A DNA stretch of 64,000 nucleotides from Caenorhabditis elegans (lineage: Eukaryota; Nematoda; Chromadorea; Rhabditida; Rhabditidae), in NCBI RefSeq assembly GCF_000002985.6, contig NC_003283.11, positions 11,594,001-11,658,000 on the forward strand. Direction: 5' to 3'. The position numbers and the translations under genes are program-made. The notes below the pieces were generated by a model. It was not told the DNA's origin, did no database searches, and saw only the letters and a program-made list of their open reading frames with translations. Below, one piece after another: positions 10,557-20,645 of this stretch. Within the stretch, counting starts at the first letter, position 1. Each line of letters starts with the position of its first letter.

Positions 10557-12423
10557 CTAATCATCGTTAGAAGTCATTTGAGAGTCGTCGGTGCTCGCAG
10601 GACTCGATGTTTGTCTGAAATTTATTTATATTGGTTGTTTGTAAAATGCTTATCACCACACTGTGGCAACACTATTTTTATCAGTTGATCAATGGAATCT
10701 CTAGCCTAGACTCTGATCAAGCTAACTCGTTCCATATTTGTTGAGGTTATTGCAGTTTTATTTCAGTTATGACTGTCAAACCAATTCTTTCAATTCTTTA
10801 AAGTTTAAAATATGCGTGTCATACAAAACTTGTTCTAGAGGTAGGAAAGTATTCGTAAAAAGATTATGACTTAGTTATGGCTTATGCGACTAGTTTTTTT
10901 AAAAGAACTATGAACATTCCAATATTTTGGTTTTATTTTTAAATGTCCAAGAAATTCATATGATTGAAAAGCTAACATTTATAAATAGCATAATTTTTTT
11001 CAGAAATATGGTCGTGTTTTGATATCCAATATATGGCGAGTCAGACTAAATGTGGTATATCAAATATTGTTAGTCCTATTCTCATTGATTGGCTTCCTAT
11101 TTACCAGATTTTTATCCTCAAATAAATTTCAAATCATAGGGATCCCGACAGTCCGTGATGAAAGAATTTAACTTTTTAGGAAAAATTATACATTTTTCTG
11201 AAACAAAAATTTTCAAGATTATAAATCGTAATAAAATATAATATCTAAAATTTTCTATAAACCTAAAACAATTTAGTCAACTAGAACTATTACAACAACT
11301 TCCCCGATAGCAAAACTAAAGTATTTGTAAAGTATTTTCGAAATGTGAAAATAATTTAATATTTTTGTATGAACTTTAAAAAAACGTTTTCGCACTCATC
11401 TTTGCATTCAATATTTACTTTAAGGCGACTTTTTAACTGTCTATCTTATATTTTTCTGCCGACCCGTCGGCTTTTTCTCAAAAATCCAAACACAATTTGT
11501 CACTGGGTAAACAAAAATTGTATCTCTGGTCACAGAAGCTACTGTCATTCTGTCAAACGTACTCTGAAGAGTCCATTCCAGATCCATCAACATTATCATC
11601 ATCAGTGACTTGGGCATCAACCTTCGTGAATTGATATGGACTTCCCCAAGTATTTGTGCCCTGTGTTTGACCCCATGAACTCTGATATGGACGAATTCCC
11701 ATTGAAGATTGTTGCTGCTGGGATTGTTGTGATTGATATCCATTGCCATAATACATTGGTGACCAAGATGATTGGGATGGTGTGTTGTATTGTTGCTGTT
11801 GCATATATCCTTGGTTTTGATTTTGATAGTATGGAGTCATTTGATAGGAAGCAGATGATGGGTATCTGGAAAAAAAAACTATCGAAATTAACGAAAAATT
11901 ACTTTTAATTTCATTTTTTCCCTCAAACAACGTCTCAATCCAAAAATACGTGATGTTTTTTCAAGTACCAAATTTGGTTGTTTTTTGTAATTCAAGTGCC
12001 AAGAGTAGCCACAGGCGGGCAAAAACTCAGAACTGACCCATAATATTGTGGAGTTCCTTGGGATCCATAATAGTTTGTTAGATCCATGACTGGAGAATAC
12101 ATTGATGAATCATATCTTTCTGGATAACTTCCTTGACTTCTTTGATTACTTTGGTATCCTTGATATCCTCTTTGACCTCCTTGACCTCTTTGATATCCCT
12201 GATAACCTTGGAAGTCTTGATAGCTGTCTTGGCCATTTCCCTGGTATCCTCCCTGCATTCCTGGATTACTTTGATAACCACCGCGGTATCCTTGCTGTCC
12301 AGATGATGGATAGTATTGAGATTGTTGAGAATATTGTTGATCGTAGTTTCCATATTGTTGAGAATATGGATAAGCAGCTGCCAAAATGCCGCATGAAACC
12401 ACTAACAGTGTAACAGAAAACAT
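10557..12423 (-). CDS. Secreted Gln/Tyr/Gly/Ser-rich low-complexity protein
   Basis: Family not recognised. Exons (minus) 12423-12038, 11865-11563 and 10614-10557 total 747 nt, 248 aa. The ATG at 12423 gives a signal peptide (MFSVTLLVVSCGILAAAYP); an in-frame ATG at 12450 is possible but adds polar residues before it. The mature protein is built of loose repeats of Tyr, Gln, Gly and Ser (YQGYQ, QGYRGGYQ, PYYQNQNQGY, QQQQSS), the composition of structural or adhesive extracellular proteins and of some worm cuticle or mucus components. The C-terminus becomes acidic and Ser/Thr-rich (VTDDDNVDGSGMDSSE). I add a distant last exon because a GTACGT donor at 11563 and a TTTCAG acceptor at 10615 match in phase, and an AATAAA follows its TAG. 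Without it the protein ends seven bases further on at TGA. Confidence 0.66.
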
Positions 12424-12866
12424 TTTCGTTCCTTGCCAAGAATATAACATGATGAAAAGAAAATGGGAAAAGGTAGAGTTGGCAAAGTTAGGTGAGAGCT
12501 CTGATGGTGCTCGGTCTCTCTTTTTATATTTACTTCGACAGAGACACAGTTCTCGCGTACCCAAACAATAACTCTCCTAACTTCTTTTTTCTTTCTTTTT
12601 CCCGAAGAGTTCAGTGGTTACTCGTGTTCAATGTTTTCAATTTTCTGTTGAGAAAAGAAAAGAAGAAAATTAGATCAACATCAATGAAACGTGGAATTAG
12701 AGTTCTGACTCACAATGGCATCACAAAAGTGGGTTGGGATAGATCAACATTAAAATTTGACCTGATGTTGCTGATCGATGTAAAAAAACTTAAAAAAAAA
12801 CGAAAAAGGAATATTCATTTCACTAATTCAATGAAGATTTAATGATATTCGTCTCAAAAATTTTAG
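12424..12866. other. Upstream region of the Gln-rich gene
   Basis: No supported gene. It contains the presumed promoter of the minus-strand Gln/Tyr-rich gene and ends at the TTTAG target-site copy (12862-12866) of the retroelement. The repeated phrase GATCAACATTAAAAT/GATCAACATCAATG occurs twice here (near 12672 and 12741). Confidence 0.4.
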
Positions 12867-13022
12867 TGTTGTGGACGGAACGTAAACCTGAACTTTATAC
12901 AGACGTGACCTTTGGGTCATCATGAACTTATCGCGTAAGCGACCTCTCTTTATAATTCATTACTTCTTACACTCTCTTGTAATAAACTTCTTCTCTCCTT
13001 GTCACTCGCTCAATACACAACA
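12867..13022 (+). repeat. LTR copy 1 (156 bp)
   Basis: Left LTR of the array, TGTTGTG...CACAACA, carrying TATA-like and AATAAA signals in U3-R-U5 order. Confidence 0.88.
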
Positions 13023-13315
13023 GTGGCGATCAGGATACTGCTGGAAGTTCGCCAATAAAAGAAACCCATCTGGACCCCCTGCTGGAATCCGATGTTGCGA
13101 GTGACGGCGAGCGTTTCCAACCCGGTATTCTCCTTAGTCATTCTCTTCGACAGAGCCACCCACGACAAGTTGTGCGAGGATCAGCCCCAAACACTGATCA
13201 TGCCTCCACTCGCCGCAGAGGTCGATATACCGCCTCTGGTCGTGATGCCCCTAGCCCAGGCATAATTTCTGGCTTTTTGTCATATAAGAGGGGAGATGTT
13301 GTGGACGGAACGTAA
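12986..13315 (+). other. Open frame from LTR through internal region into next LTR
   Basis: One frame stays open from just after the AATAAA region of LTR 1, across the primer site, the full 274-bp internal segment and the purine tract, and ends at TAA 18 bases into LTR 2. It has no ATG. The product would contain DGERFQPGILLSHSLRQS, an Arg-rich STRRRGRYTASG stretch and PGIISGFLSYKRGDVVDG. The same frame repeats at 13416-13745. It may be the remaining N-end of gag joined to the C-end of pol after internal deletion; that is inference. A second frame starting with ATG at 12922 inside the LTR gives 60 aa. Confidence 0.45.
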
Positions 13316-13452
13316 ACCTGAACTTTATACAGACGTGACCTTTGGGTCATCATGAACTTATCGCGTAAGCGACCTCTCTTTATAATTCATTACTTCTTAC
13401 ACTCTCTTGTAATAAACTTCTTCTCTCCTTGTCACTCGCTCAATACACAACA
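13297..13452 (+). repeat. LTR copy 2, shared middle LTR
   Basis: Middle LTR, identical by eye to copy 1. It serves both as the right LTR of the first unit and the left LTR of the second, the outcome expected from LTR-LTR recombination between two units. Confidence 0.88.
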
Positions 13453-13726
13453 GTGGCGATCAGGATACTGCTGGAAGTTCGCCAATAAAAGAAACCCATC
13501 TGGACCCCCTGCTGGAATCCGATGTTGCGAGTGACGGCGAGCGTTTCCAACCCGGTATTCTCCTTAGTCATTCTCTTCGACAGAGCCACCCACGACAAGT
13601 TGTGCGAGGATCAGCCCCAAACACTGATCATGCCTCCACTCGCCGCAGAGGTCGATATACCGCCTCTGGTCGTGATGCCCCTAGCCCAGGCATAATTTCT
13701 GGCTTTTTGTCATATAAGAGGGGAGA

Positions 13727-13882
13727 TGTTGTGGACGGAACGTAAACCTGAACTTTATACAGACGTGACCTTTGGGTCATCATGAACTTATCGCCTAAGC
13801 GACCTCTCTTTATAATTCATTACTTCTTACACTCTCTTGTAATAAACTTCTTCTCTCCTTGTCACTCGCTCAATACACAACA
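13727..13882 (+). repeat. LTR copy 3 (156 bp)
   Basis: Right LTR, differing from the others by one base at LTR position 69 (13795). It is followed immediately by the second TTTAG target-site copy. Confidence 0.88.
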
Positions 13883-15238
13883 TTTAGTTTCAGTTAGCTC
13901 CGAATAGACTTCTTAAAATCCATTTTTCTAGTGAATTGTAACCTGAGTAATTGATACGCTTTTACAATAATTTTTTAAGTTGAAAAAATATTTTTACTGT
14001 TTTTGAAGTACTATTTGCATTTAAAAAGTAGGCACCTTCCAGGGACCTGTCACCGAAGCAGGCGTAGCTCGTCCGGAAAGCAACCTACATCTACTTTTCT
14101 GCTAATTGTAAGAAATTCATTGTTCCGGCCGTGTGACTACATTTCTCACCACTCGGTCCGAGTTTTCAGATTTTTTTCAAAAAAATTAAAATTTTTCAAA
14201 AATCTCCCAGATTGTTTGCCTACTTGTAAACGTTCTGAAAAACATTGAAAGTTTGCAAAAAAAAATTTTGGAGCAATTCTACAGGCCTCCAAAGTAGTGA
14301 AAAAATGCACTGGAACAGTTTCAGACTGATGCTAGAGGGGTTGAGAGTGGAGCTTTGCCGCTTAAAAATTTGCAGTGACATATCCTTATGGAACACTTTC
14401 AAATGACACATATCTCGTTTAAAAAAAAAACTAAAAACCTTTTTCTTGTCAGTTTAAAAAACGTGACAGAAATGTATGGATTATTATACCACAAAGCTCA
14501 GTTACAGCATGATCCCCCACAATTATAAAAACATTTGTTCCGATTGCTTGCAAAATGTTCAATTGATCTAATGTGTTCTTGTTATCTTTGGATTTGATGA
14601 TTGTTTCTGTTTCATTCAGGAAGTGGAAGGATTGGACAGAAAGATAAAAAATTGTTGTGAAACGGTGTTTTTTGTTGTTTAGAGTATGTCAAAATGGATG
14701 CAATTGGTTCTAGTTACTTCCGTGTTGAGTTTGCAAACGAGGTTCAGATAAAGAGAAAAAAGGAAGTATTTCTATAGATATTTTTCTGTAAAATTTTTTA
14801 CTGGTTATAGATGTGAGTTTGATATTATAGGTGTGGGTCGCAATACTATTAGAGAAAATGGGGTATTATTTTTAGTGATAGATTTTACTTTAAACTAGGG
14901 CTGAATAATAAACGAACCTGGTTGTACTTTGATTGAAAACCATACTCTTGACATGGAGACAAATTACAGGATAAATATAACTGAAGTTTTGTAGTTCCCA
15001 AAAGGAAAAACGTTGCCTTAATGTATATAAATTATTATTTTTGCATCACATTCAAAATTATTTTTTAGATTATATAAAAAATATTTAAAAGAAATGAGAT
15101 AAAAATTGTTTATGAGTGGATGATAATACAGTTAAATCATACTTTGAAAATTACCCGAAAAAAAACTACAAAAATGCCAACTCTTAAAAATAACTTGTTT
15201 TTCATAATACAGATAATTCCAGGAATTCAAATATCGTC
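13883..15238. other. Gene-free spacer with possible small foldback element
   Basis: No supported gene. Between about 14025 and 14228 the sequence is bounded by short inverted ends (AAGTAGGCA / TGCCTACTT) and is GC-richer on the left half, which suggests a degraded dispersed repeat. The rest is AT-rich and should hold the 3' UTR of the minus-strand Kunitz gene. Confidence 0.35.
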
Positions 15239-16068
15239 TTATTGGGAAGTTCTTGTTTGATTTCCACAGGTTGCCATACATGAGTTGTAGTTGGGGAAGT
15301 TGTTGGCATTTCCGAGAGTTCCATAGAATGAGAAACGCATGCAAGTTGTGTATTTTGGAACCCAGAAGTATTTGTCACTTTTCTCTCCTCCGACAGCAAA
15401 CTTTCCAGAGTCATATGTCAAGTTGCAAAGATAGTCTGTGAATTTGAAATTTAAGAATAAAACATTTAAACATTTGATGCTTACTGGATGTTGGACAACA
15501 GAATGATTGAATACAGTTATGACCCTGTGGGCAAGTATTAGCTCCTGCTGAGCATCTCACTGGTGTCAAGTGGTCAGTGTCATAGGTAGCAGAGCAAGCA
15601 GCTTAAAATTTTTAGAATAATTGCCATAGTTACTAGCTAACCTCACTTACACTTCATTTGAACGGTTTCATCACTTGACTCCGAGTCTCTTTGAGCTTGA
15701 GCATTGGTACAAGCTGATCTACACTCTTGTGCACTACTGAACCGGTTACTATTACCACCACATCCCTGATACATGAATGGTTGACACGTTCCAAGTCTTG
15801 GAAGATAATAGAACATTCTAGAAGAACTGTTCTCAGCGCAAGTATTTCCAGAGTCCCGTGCAGCAAAACAGTCAACAGAAGTCGATTGAGCCGCAGTGAA
15901 AGACAATAGGGAGAGAATCTAAATAATAATTACATTTAAATTAACTGAAAGTCGTATGTAGATCTAAAGTAGATCTATTTCTGGATTTAGTAGTTTTTAA
16001 TTTAACTAAGTTTCAAACCTCATAATTAAAAGGATTTTAAAACTCACCACAGCCAATCTAAGTGCCAT
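15239..16068 (-). CDS. Secreted Kunitz-type protein with Cys-rich repeat
   Basis: Likely secreted protease inhibitor or matrix protein of the nematode Kunitz/lustrin type. Exons (minus) 16068-16048, 15918-15651, 15601-15485 and 15435-15239 total 603 nt, 200 aa. A signal peptide (MALRLAVILSLLSFTAA) is followed by a full Kunitz domain at about residues 24-80: Cys in DCFAARDSGNTC, the FYYLPRLGTCQPFMYQGCGG core, and ECRSAC, six cysteines in canonical spacing. A polar linker leads to a Cys-rich unit (RCSAGANTCPQGHNC...FCC). The C-terminal third resembles a second Kunitz domain (YFWVPKYTTCMRFSFYG) but I count only four of the six cysteines, so one or more disulfides are lost. Its closest relative in the window is the gene at 19309-20645, on the other side of sas-5 and in opposite orientation. 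Confidence 0.84.
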
Positions 16069-16109
16069 TTTAGTTTTGCCACGTGAAAATGTTGTACTCG
16101 AGTTCTGGA

Positions 16110-16145
16110 TTTCTTTTAAATAGGCCATCGAGATTCCCGCCCCTT
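16110..16145 (-). promoter_or_regulatory. Putative core promoter of the minus-strand Kunitz gene
   Basis: On the minus strand a TATTTAAAAG TATA-like element lies about 45-55 bp before the ATG, preceded by an AAGGGGCGGGAA GC box (16134-16145). Spacing fits a short 5' UTR; function is inferred. Confidence 0.4.
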
Positions 16146-16700
16146 TAAACTATTGTACTGGCAATCGTGTAAGCTCTTGCTACCGTGCAACACCACCAAC
16201 AGTCAAATCCAAATTCCAGTTTTGATCTGACCCCACGGAGCAAACATTGTGTGTATAATGTACATATACTGTTGGCTCCTTCGCACTGACTTTTTTACCA
16301 CGCTGATTTATTTTGAGACACTTTTTCTGTGTCTCGCTGTCTATCTGTGTACAGAGGAAAAATTTTCTCGGAATTTTTAGAAAACCAGTCGGGAGTGTTT
16401 ACTTGTTTTTTAATACTTTTAATACATTGGAAAATTGTGTAGGTTGAGAAGATTTTTTGTTTGAAAATCTGTCAATCTAAATTTGTTCAACTGATCAGGA
16501 ACATTCTTCTAAATTGCAGATAATATGAGAAAGTAGAAAATTCTGTTGTTTTATAATAATATCATTTAATTTAATTACAATCTTCTTTCGTCCCCGAATG
16601 GTCATGCGAAAAGAAATGTGAGAAAATATACAATGTGCGCGCTCATCTTGCAAAAAATGTGCGCGGGGGTTGCAGCAGAGGCCACGCCCCCGCGACACCA

Positions 16701-16712
16701 ACGCGCCAATTT
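16701..16712 (+). promoter_or_regulatory. E2F-like site upstream of sas-5
   Basis: ACGCGCCAATTT reads AAATTGGCGCGT on the other strand, matching the TTGGCGC core bound by E2F/DP factors. It lies about 70 bp before the sas-5 start, in a GC-rich patch, as expected for a cell-cycle gene. Binding is inferred. Confidence 0.4.
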
Positions 16713-16757
16713 TAAAGAAAAAACGTTTTATTTTCCAATTTCATAGTTTTAACAGAA

Positions 16758-16772
16758 ATGACCTCGCATTAA
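16758..16772 (+). other. Four-codon upstream ORF in the sas-5 leader
   Basis: ATG ACC TCG CAT TAA begins three bases after a TTTTAACAG acceptor-like sequence (AG at 16754-16755) and ends seven bases before the sas-5 ATG. If the leader is trans-spliced at that AG, the uORF would be retained in the mature mRNA. Confidence 0.45.
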
Positions 16773-16778
16773 GCGGGA

Positions 16779-18475
16779 ATGAATAATTACGACGACTTAC
16801 CCTGCTCTATTTACTTCAAAAAACCAACTGGTGAGTTGTTTTCGATATAAAAGTGTTAAAATTGCCAATTTAGTCCAGGAGTTTGTGGATCAACCGAGAG
16901 TCTTCGAAGATTCTGAAGTCCCTGCCTTTCAAGAAGTTCTTCAGCTTCCACAAGAAAGGACAAAACCCCCAGTACCATCTACGCAGCCAATTGTCGCCGC
17001 TGTAGAAGTAGCCAAGAAAAAATCGTGTCTTTCGGCTCCGAAACCAAGAAAAGAGCCACCTTCGCATCCAGCGCTTCGCCAAAAAACAGTTGCGTTTGGA
17101 AAAACAGTTAACGTTTCCCAAACTGTCGAGGTAATTAAATTAAAATTGTTCCATGGCATAATTCCACTAAATTATCTTTCAGGGAACATCTCGGAATTCA
17201 AAAAAAGTGCTTGCTTCAACAATGTCTGCCCAAAATACGACAACGACTGAAGAACAGGCAGCTGAAAACTGGCGGGACGCTATGAAAACAGAACTGCAAA
17301 CGATACGAACAGAGATTCAAGAAGAAACGGCCCGGCGACAAGAAGAGCTCAATGCTCAAAATCTTGTTAAAATGCAAGAATTGATGTCAAACTTCTTTCA
17401 GAGTATGTTTGAATATATATTATCCCATAAATTCAATAAATAATAATTTTTCAGAGATAACGATTCCTAAACAGCAAGCGATCGAACCAGTTGAAAAAGA
17501 CAAAGAAAATTTTCATGAGAGTCCTCGTCAATCAAGACAGCAGAAGCCAGCTAGTAAAGTGAGAATTCAGATAAAAAATAAATCAAAAAGTACTCCGTTT
17601 TAAGATCGCTTCGGCACGAGAAGTTATCAAAAGAGACGGTGTTATACCTCCAGAAGCATTAACAATTATTGAGCAACGCCTTCGCTCGGACCCAATGTTT
17701 CGCCAACAAATTGATAATGTTCTAGCAGACGTGAGTAGTGTATTTAAATCCGATAGAAATAGTTTGTTTTCAGGCTGAATGTGATGCTAACAGAGCTGCA
17801 TATTCTCCACCACCACCAATGTCTGAAGTTAGATACGGATCTGGTGTGAATCCTGCTTTGATGAGAGAAACACTTACGGTAGAACGAAGTATTCGATATG
17901 ACAACGGACTCGCTTCTATTGATTCTAGACAGTGGACAAATGAGAGACGTGATAATCGTGGTAATTTAATTTTTCAATATTCAAACACAGAATTCGTCCG
18001 CTAGAATTGTATAAATATAATAATTCACGCATTCCAAAATGTATCAAATAATTCATTAAAAATGTTTGAAAGTTGATAACCATTCGTAGTGAAAACACTT
18101 TATACTACGAAATGATTTTAAGATGAAATCCTCAAATCAGTTGAAAAATTTGAATTAAAAGTCAAAAATGAGAAGTCTCTTCACTATTCAAAAAAACCTT
18201 TTCTAGCTCCTGACTCATACCGTACCTACGAACCGGATCAACCATGTCACTCACTCTATCAAAAGGGTCAAAGTATTAGCTATTATCCGTCAGAAGCAGC
18301 TGGAAAAACGACAGCTAGAAACAATCGAACTGGATACTACGTGGAAGATTCATCAGATCATGAAGAGGATGTTGTAGTCAATAAACGGGGACAGAACTAT
18401 CACGAGCAAGCGGTACCTGAGACTCCAGCTGAACGAGAACGCCGTATTCGTGAAAAATACGCTCGCAGGAAATGA
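16779..18475 (+). CDS. sas-5: Centriole duplication factor SAS-5
   Basis: Scaffold needed for building the daughter centriole. It partners with SAS-6 downstream of ZYG-1 kinase and is a functional counterpart of Ana2/STIL. Exons 16779-16830, 16874-17130, 17183-17402, 17455-17558, 17605-17730, 17774-17960 and 18207-18475 total 1215 nt, 404 aa, the length I remember for SAS-5. Layout: disordered Pro-rich N-terminus ([17 protein letters not shown]), a central coiled coil at about residues 120-180 ([19 protein letters not shown]), the helical Implico dimer domain at about 210-265 ([20 protein letters not shown] ... [12 protein letters not shown]), then a long polar region ending in a basic helix ([16 protein letters not shown]) in the place of the SAS-6-binding segment. 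Exon 5 begins after an unusual TTTTAAG acceptor. An E2F-like site and a four-codon uORF precede it. Confidence 0.95.
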
Positions 18476-19308
18476 TATCAAATGTGTTTAACTCTTGACG
18501 TTTTAAAATTATCATTAATCACTACGTGTAATGTCTGTGAATTGTACTAAAACCATTACTTCCAGCTGTGACCTGAATAAATTTTGAATTTCATCGATTC
18601 TTTCTCATTTGATCATATGATCGAGATAGTCTCGAACTTAATTCGATTTTCAGCACTTCACACTTCTGTCATTGTTTGACAAGTACCAACTTGACCTTTC
18701 CATCGGTCTCCTTCAAGAGTTTCATTTGTGTACGAAATAAAAATGAAAATTCTAGTAGTGTACGTGTTAATTGGAGAAGTTCTACGAATTTTTAAACTAC
18801 AAGTTCATAACTTTTAAAACAAACTGTTATGGCATGTACACATGTGTTCCTGTATTAAAACACTTGCTGTCTTCAGACTTTCCAATTGAAAAGATACACT
18901 TTCACTTGATTTTCCATATGCAAGCAAGCGTTTTGAACTATCACTACCTTTCTCTATTTTTGATTTCTCTTCCTGTTGACTTTTGCACCCGAATTTTTTG
19001 AATTTCTTTTGTCAAAATCTAGTAAATATTGACATTGATTATTTATAGAGAGTAGGTGGAAAATTAGAAAATATAAAAGATTAGGTGTGTCTTGTTCATC
19101 TTTGCAAATTTGTTTTTTGGCATTTTCAAAAAGTTCGAGAGAGCACCCAGATGTTTGGACTTCAACTGTTCCATTGTACTCTCCCCATTTATAAACTCTG
19201 CGATTTTTCCCATTTCTCTCTAAACACTGATACCACAGTTTTATCAGGATTTTCTTTTAAAAATTTAATTTAAAAAAAAAAAAACATTTAACCCATTTAT
19301 CTACAGAA
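18476..19308. other. Spacer between sas-5 and the plus-strand Kunitz gene
   Basis: About 830 bp. It holds the sas-5 3' UTR (AATAAA near 18577) and the promoter of the Kunitz gene, with a T-rich stretch and an ATCTACAG acceptor-like sequence just before that gene's ATG. No other gene is seen. Confidence 0.5.
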
Positions 19309-20645
19309 ATGCGATTCCACCTGTTAGTCTGTGTACTTCTTGTTCCTGTATTCAGCTTTGATTGTACTCAACCAAAGGATAGTGGTAATGTATGTAGTGG
19401 AAGCCAAGCAGAAAGATCTTTTTATTTTGATACCAGAATGAGTAAGTTAACGTTTTGAATAATATTTTGTTCGTAACTAGAATTTATACTTTTAAATAAT
19501 AAGCAATTTTTAACATTTAAATTCTCGAAATTTCAAGAACTCGTTTAGGGTAGCGCTTTTTGAAAATTTTTCGTATCGTAAGTTCACTAGATTTTGGCAT
19601 GCCTTATTAAAGGCGCACGGATATATACAGGCGGATCTCGGCGCCCAAAAAGTTGATGGTAGTATTTTTTATTATACTTTGAAAACTCATTTGAGACAAT
19701 TCGAACAGAAAAATAAAACGAATACCATGAAATTCGCTAAAAACAGAGTAATTTAATTGAAAACTTTTTTTGCTAGCCGAGGCAAAAAATCTCTGCGCCT
19801 TTAACAAGGCATATCAAAATCTGGTAAAATTACAATTATATCATGAAATCTTGTCTAAAAATAACGTTTCAGAAAACTGCCAAACTAATTAATAATTAAA
19901 TTAAAAATTAGGGCACCCTAGACTTTTCTTACAGTAAGAGAGAATGTATTAAACTTTGCCACAAAAAGTGTCGTCATCTCTCGTACCAGTCTTAAAATCA
20001 TGAAGAATGATTTTTGATCAGGAACTTTTTTGATTTCAAAAGTAAATGTAAAACTAGAAAGTTGAAATGATAATGAACCCTTCAAAATGACAGTGATAAT
20101 TACATTGTATAATTTCAGAAGTATGTCAACCATTCCTGTATTCTGGTTGTGGTGGAAATGAAAATAGGTTTTCAACATCGAAAGAATGTAGAGATGCCTG
20201 TCAAAATAAGAAATCATCTTCAACAACCGAATCTCCAGATACTATATCTGATGATTCCGCTGATCAATCCGGCTCACCAAACTCTCCACCATTTGTACCA
20301 CAAGGAGATGGGCACGATCAATGGAGAAAAGCAGATATTTGTGGTTCAAACTATTTGATTCCAAATGGAAAATATATCACTTGCTCTCCAAATCAAGCTT
20401 GCCCAAAATTCCATTCATGTGTTAACGGAGCATGTTGCCCTTCAAAAGACTACGTTTGCTCTTTAAGAGATGATAATGGAAGTTTTATGGACGGAGTTGA
20501 AGATCGTCCAAGATTCTCATGGAATAATGATGTTCATAGTTGTACTAGATGGAGTTATTATGGAGCAAATGGAAATTATAATAATTTCCCAAATTTTCAG
20601 TCTTGTATGAAATTTTGTCAAGATTCTAAGAAAATTGATTTGTAA
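19309..20645 (+). CDS. Secreted Kunitz-type protein, paralog of the gene at 15239-16068
   Basis: Likely secreted inhibitor or matrix protein. Exons 19309-19441 and 20119-20645 total 660 nt, 219 aa. A signal peptide (MRFHLLVCVLLVPVFS) precedes a Kunitz domain split by the intron: FDCTQPKDSGNVC, SFYFDTRM, then CQPFLYSGCGGNENRFS and ECRDAC. A Ser/Asp/Pro linker (about residues 84-122) leads to a Cys-rich unit (CGSNYLIPNGKYITCSPNQA ... CVNGACC) and a C-terminal degenerate Kunitz-like domain (RFSWNNDVHSCTRWSYYGAN, NNFPNFQSC, KFC). As in its paralog, the last domain lacks two canonical cysteines, so this loss predates the duplication. The ATG lies two bases after a CTACAG, suggesting trans-splicing. 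The 677-bp intron carries an inverted-repeat element. Confidence 0.85.
19589..19822. mobile_element. Inverted-repeat (MITE-like) element in the Kunitz-gene intron
   Basis: Two arms of about 33 bp, 19589-19621 (AGATTTTGGCATGCCTTATT...) and about 19790-19822, are reverse complements with roughly 28 matches. Both include the TTAAAGGCGCA core. There is no coding capacity between them. It looks like a non-autonomous DNA transposon relic; the host gene frame is unaffected because it sits in an intron. Confidence 0.72.

Larger units (their letters stand above)
12867..13882 (+). mobile_element. Miniature LTR retroelement, tandem LTR-int-LTR-int-LTR
   Basis: Three copies of a 156-bp LTR (12867-13022, 13297-13452, 13727-13882) alternate with two 274-bp internal segments at an exact 430-bp period. 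Each LTR starts TGTTGTG and ends CACAACA (7-bp inverted ends), holds a TATA-like TTTATAATTC and an AATAAA. One base after the LTR is a TGGCGATCAGGATAC stretch placed like a primer-binding site. Just before the next LTR is a purine tract (AAGAGGGGAGA). The whole array is flanked by TTTAG on both sides (12862-12866 and 13883-13887), a 5-bp target-site duplication as made by retroviral-type integrases. There is no room for gag-pol, so it needs enzymes from elsewhere. Copies are nearly identical: I see one difference (C for G at 13795), so formation was recent. Orientation is inferred from the primer site and purine tract. Confidence 0.9.

Noticed and set aside
12078-12571. Alternative frames across the Gln-rich gene (Asp/Lys-rich and Leu/Asp-rich products)
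   Set aside because: Shadows of the repetitive coding sequence; the Tyr/Gln/Gly frame has the signal peptide and matching splice phases.
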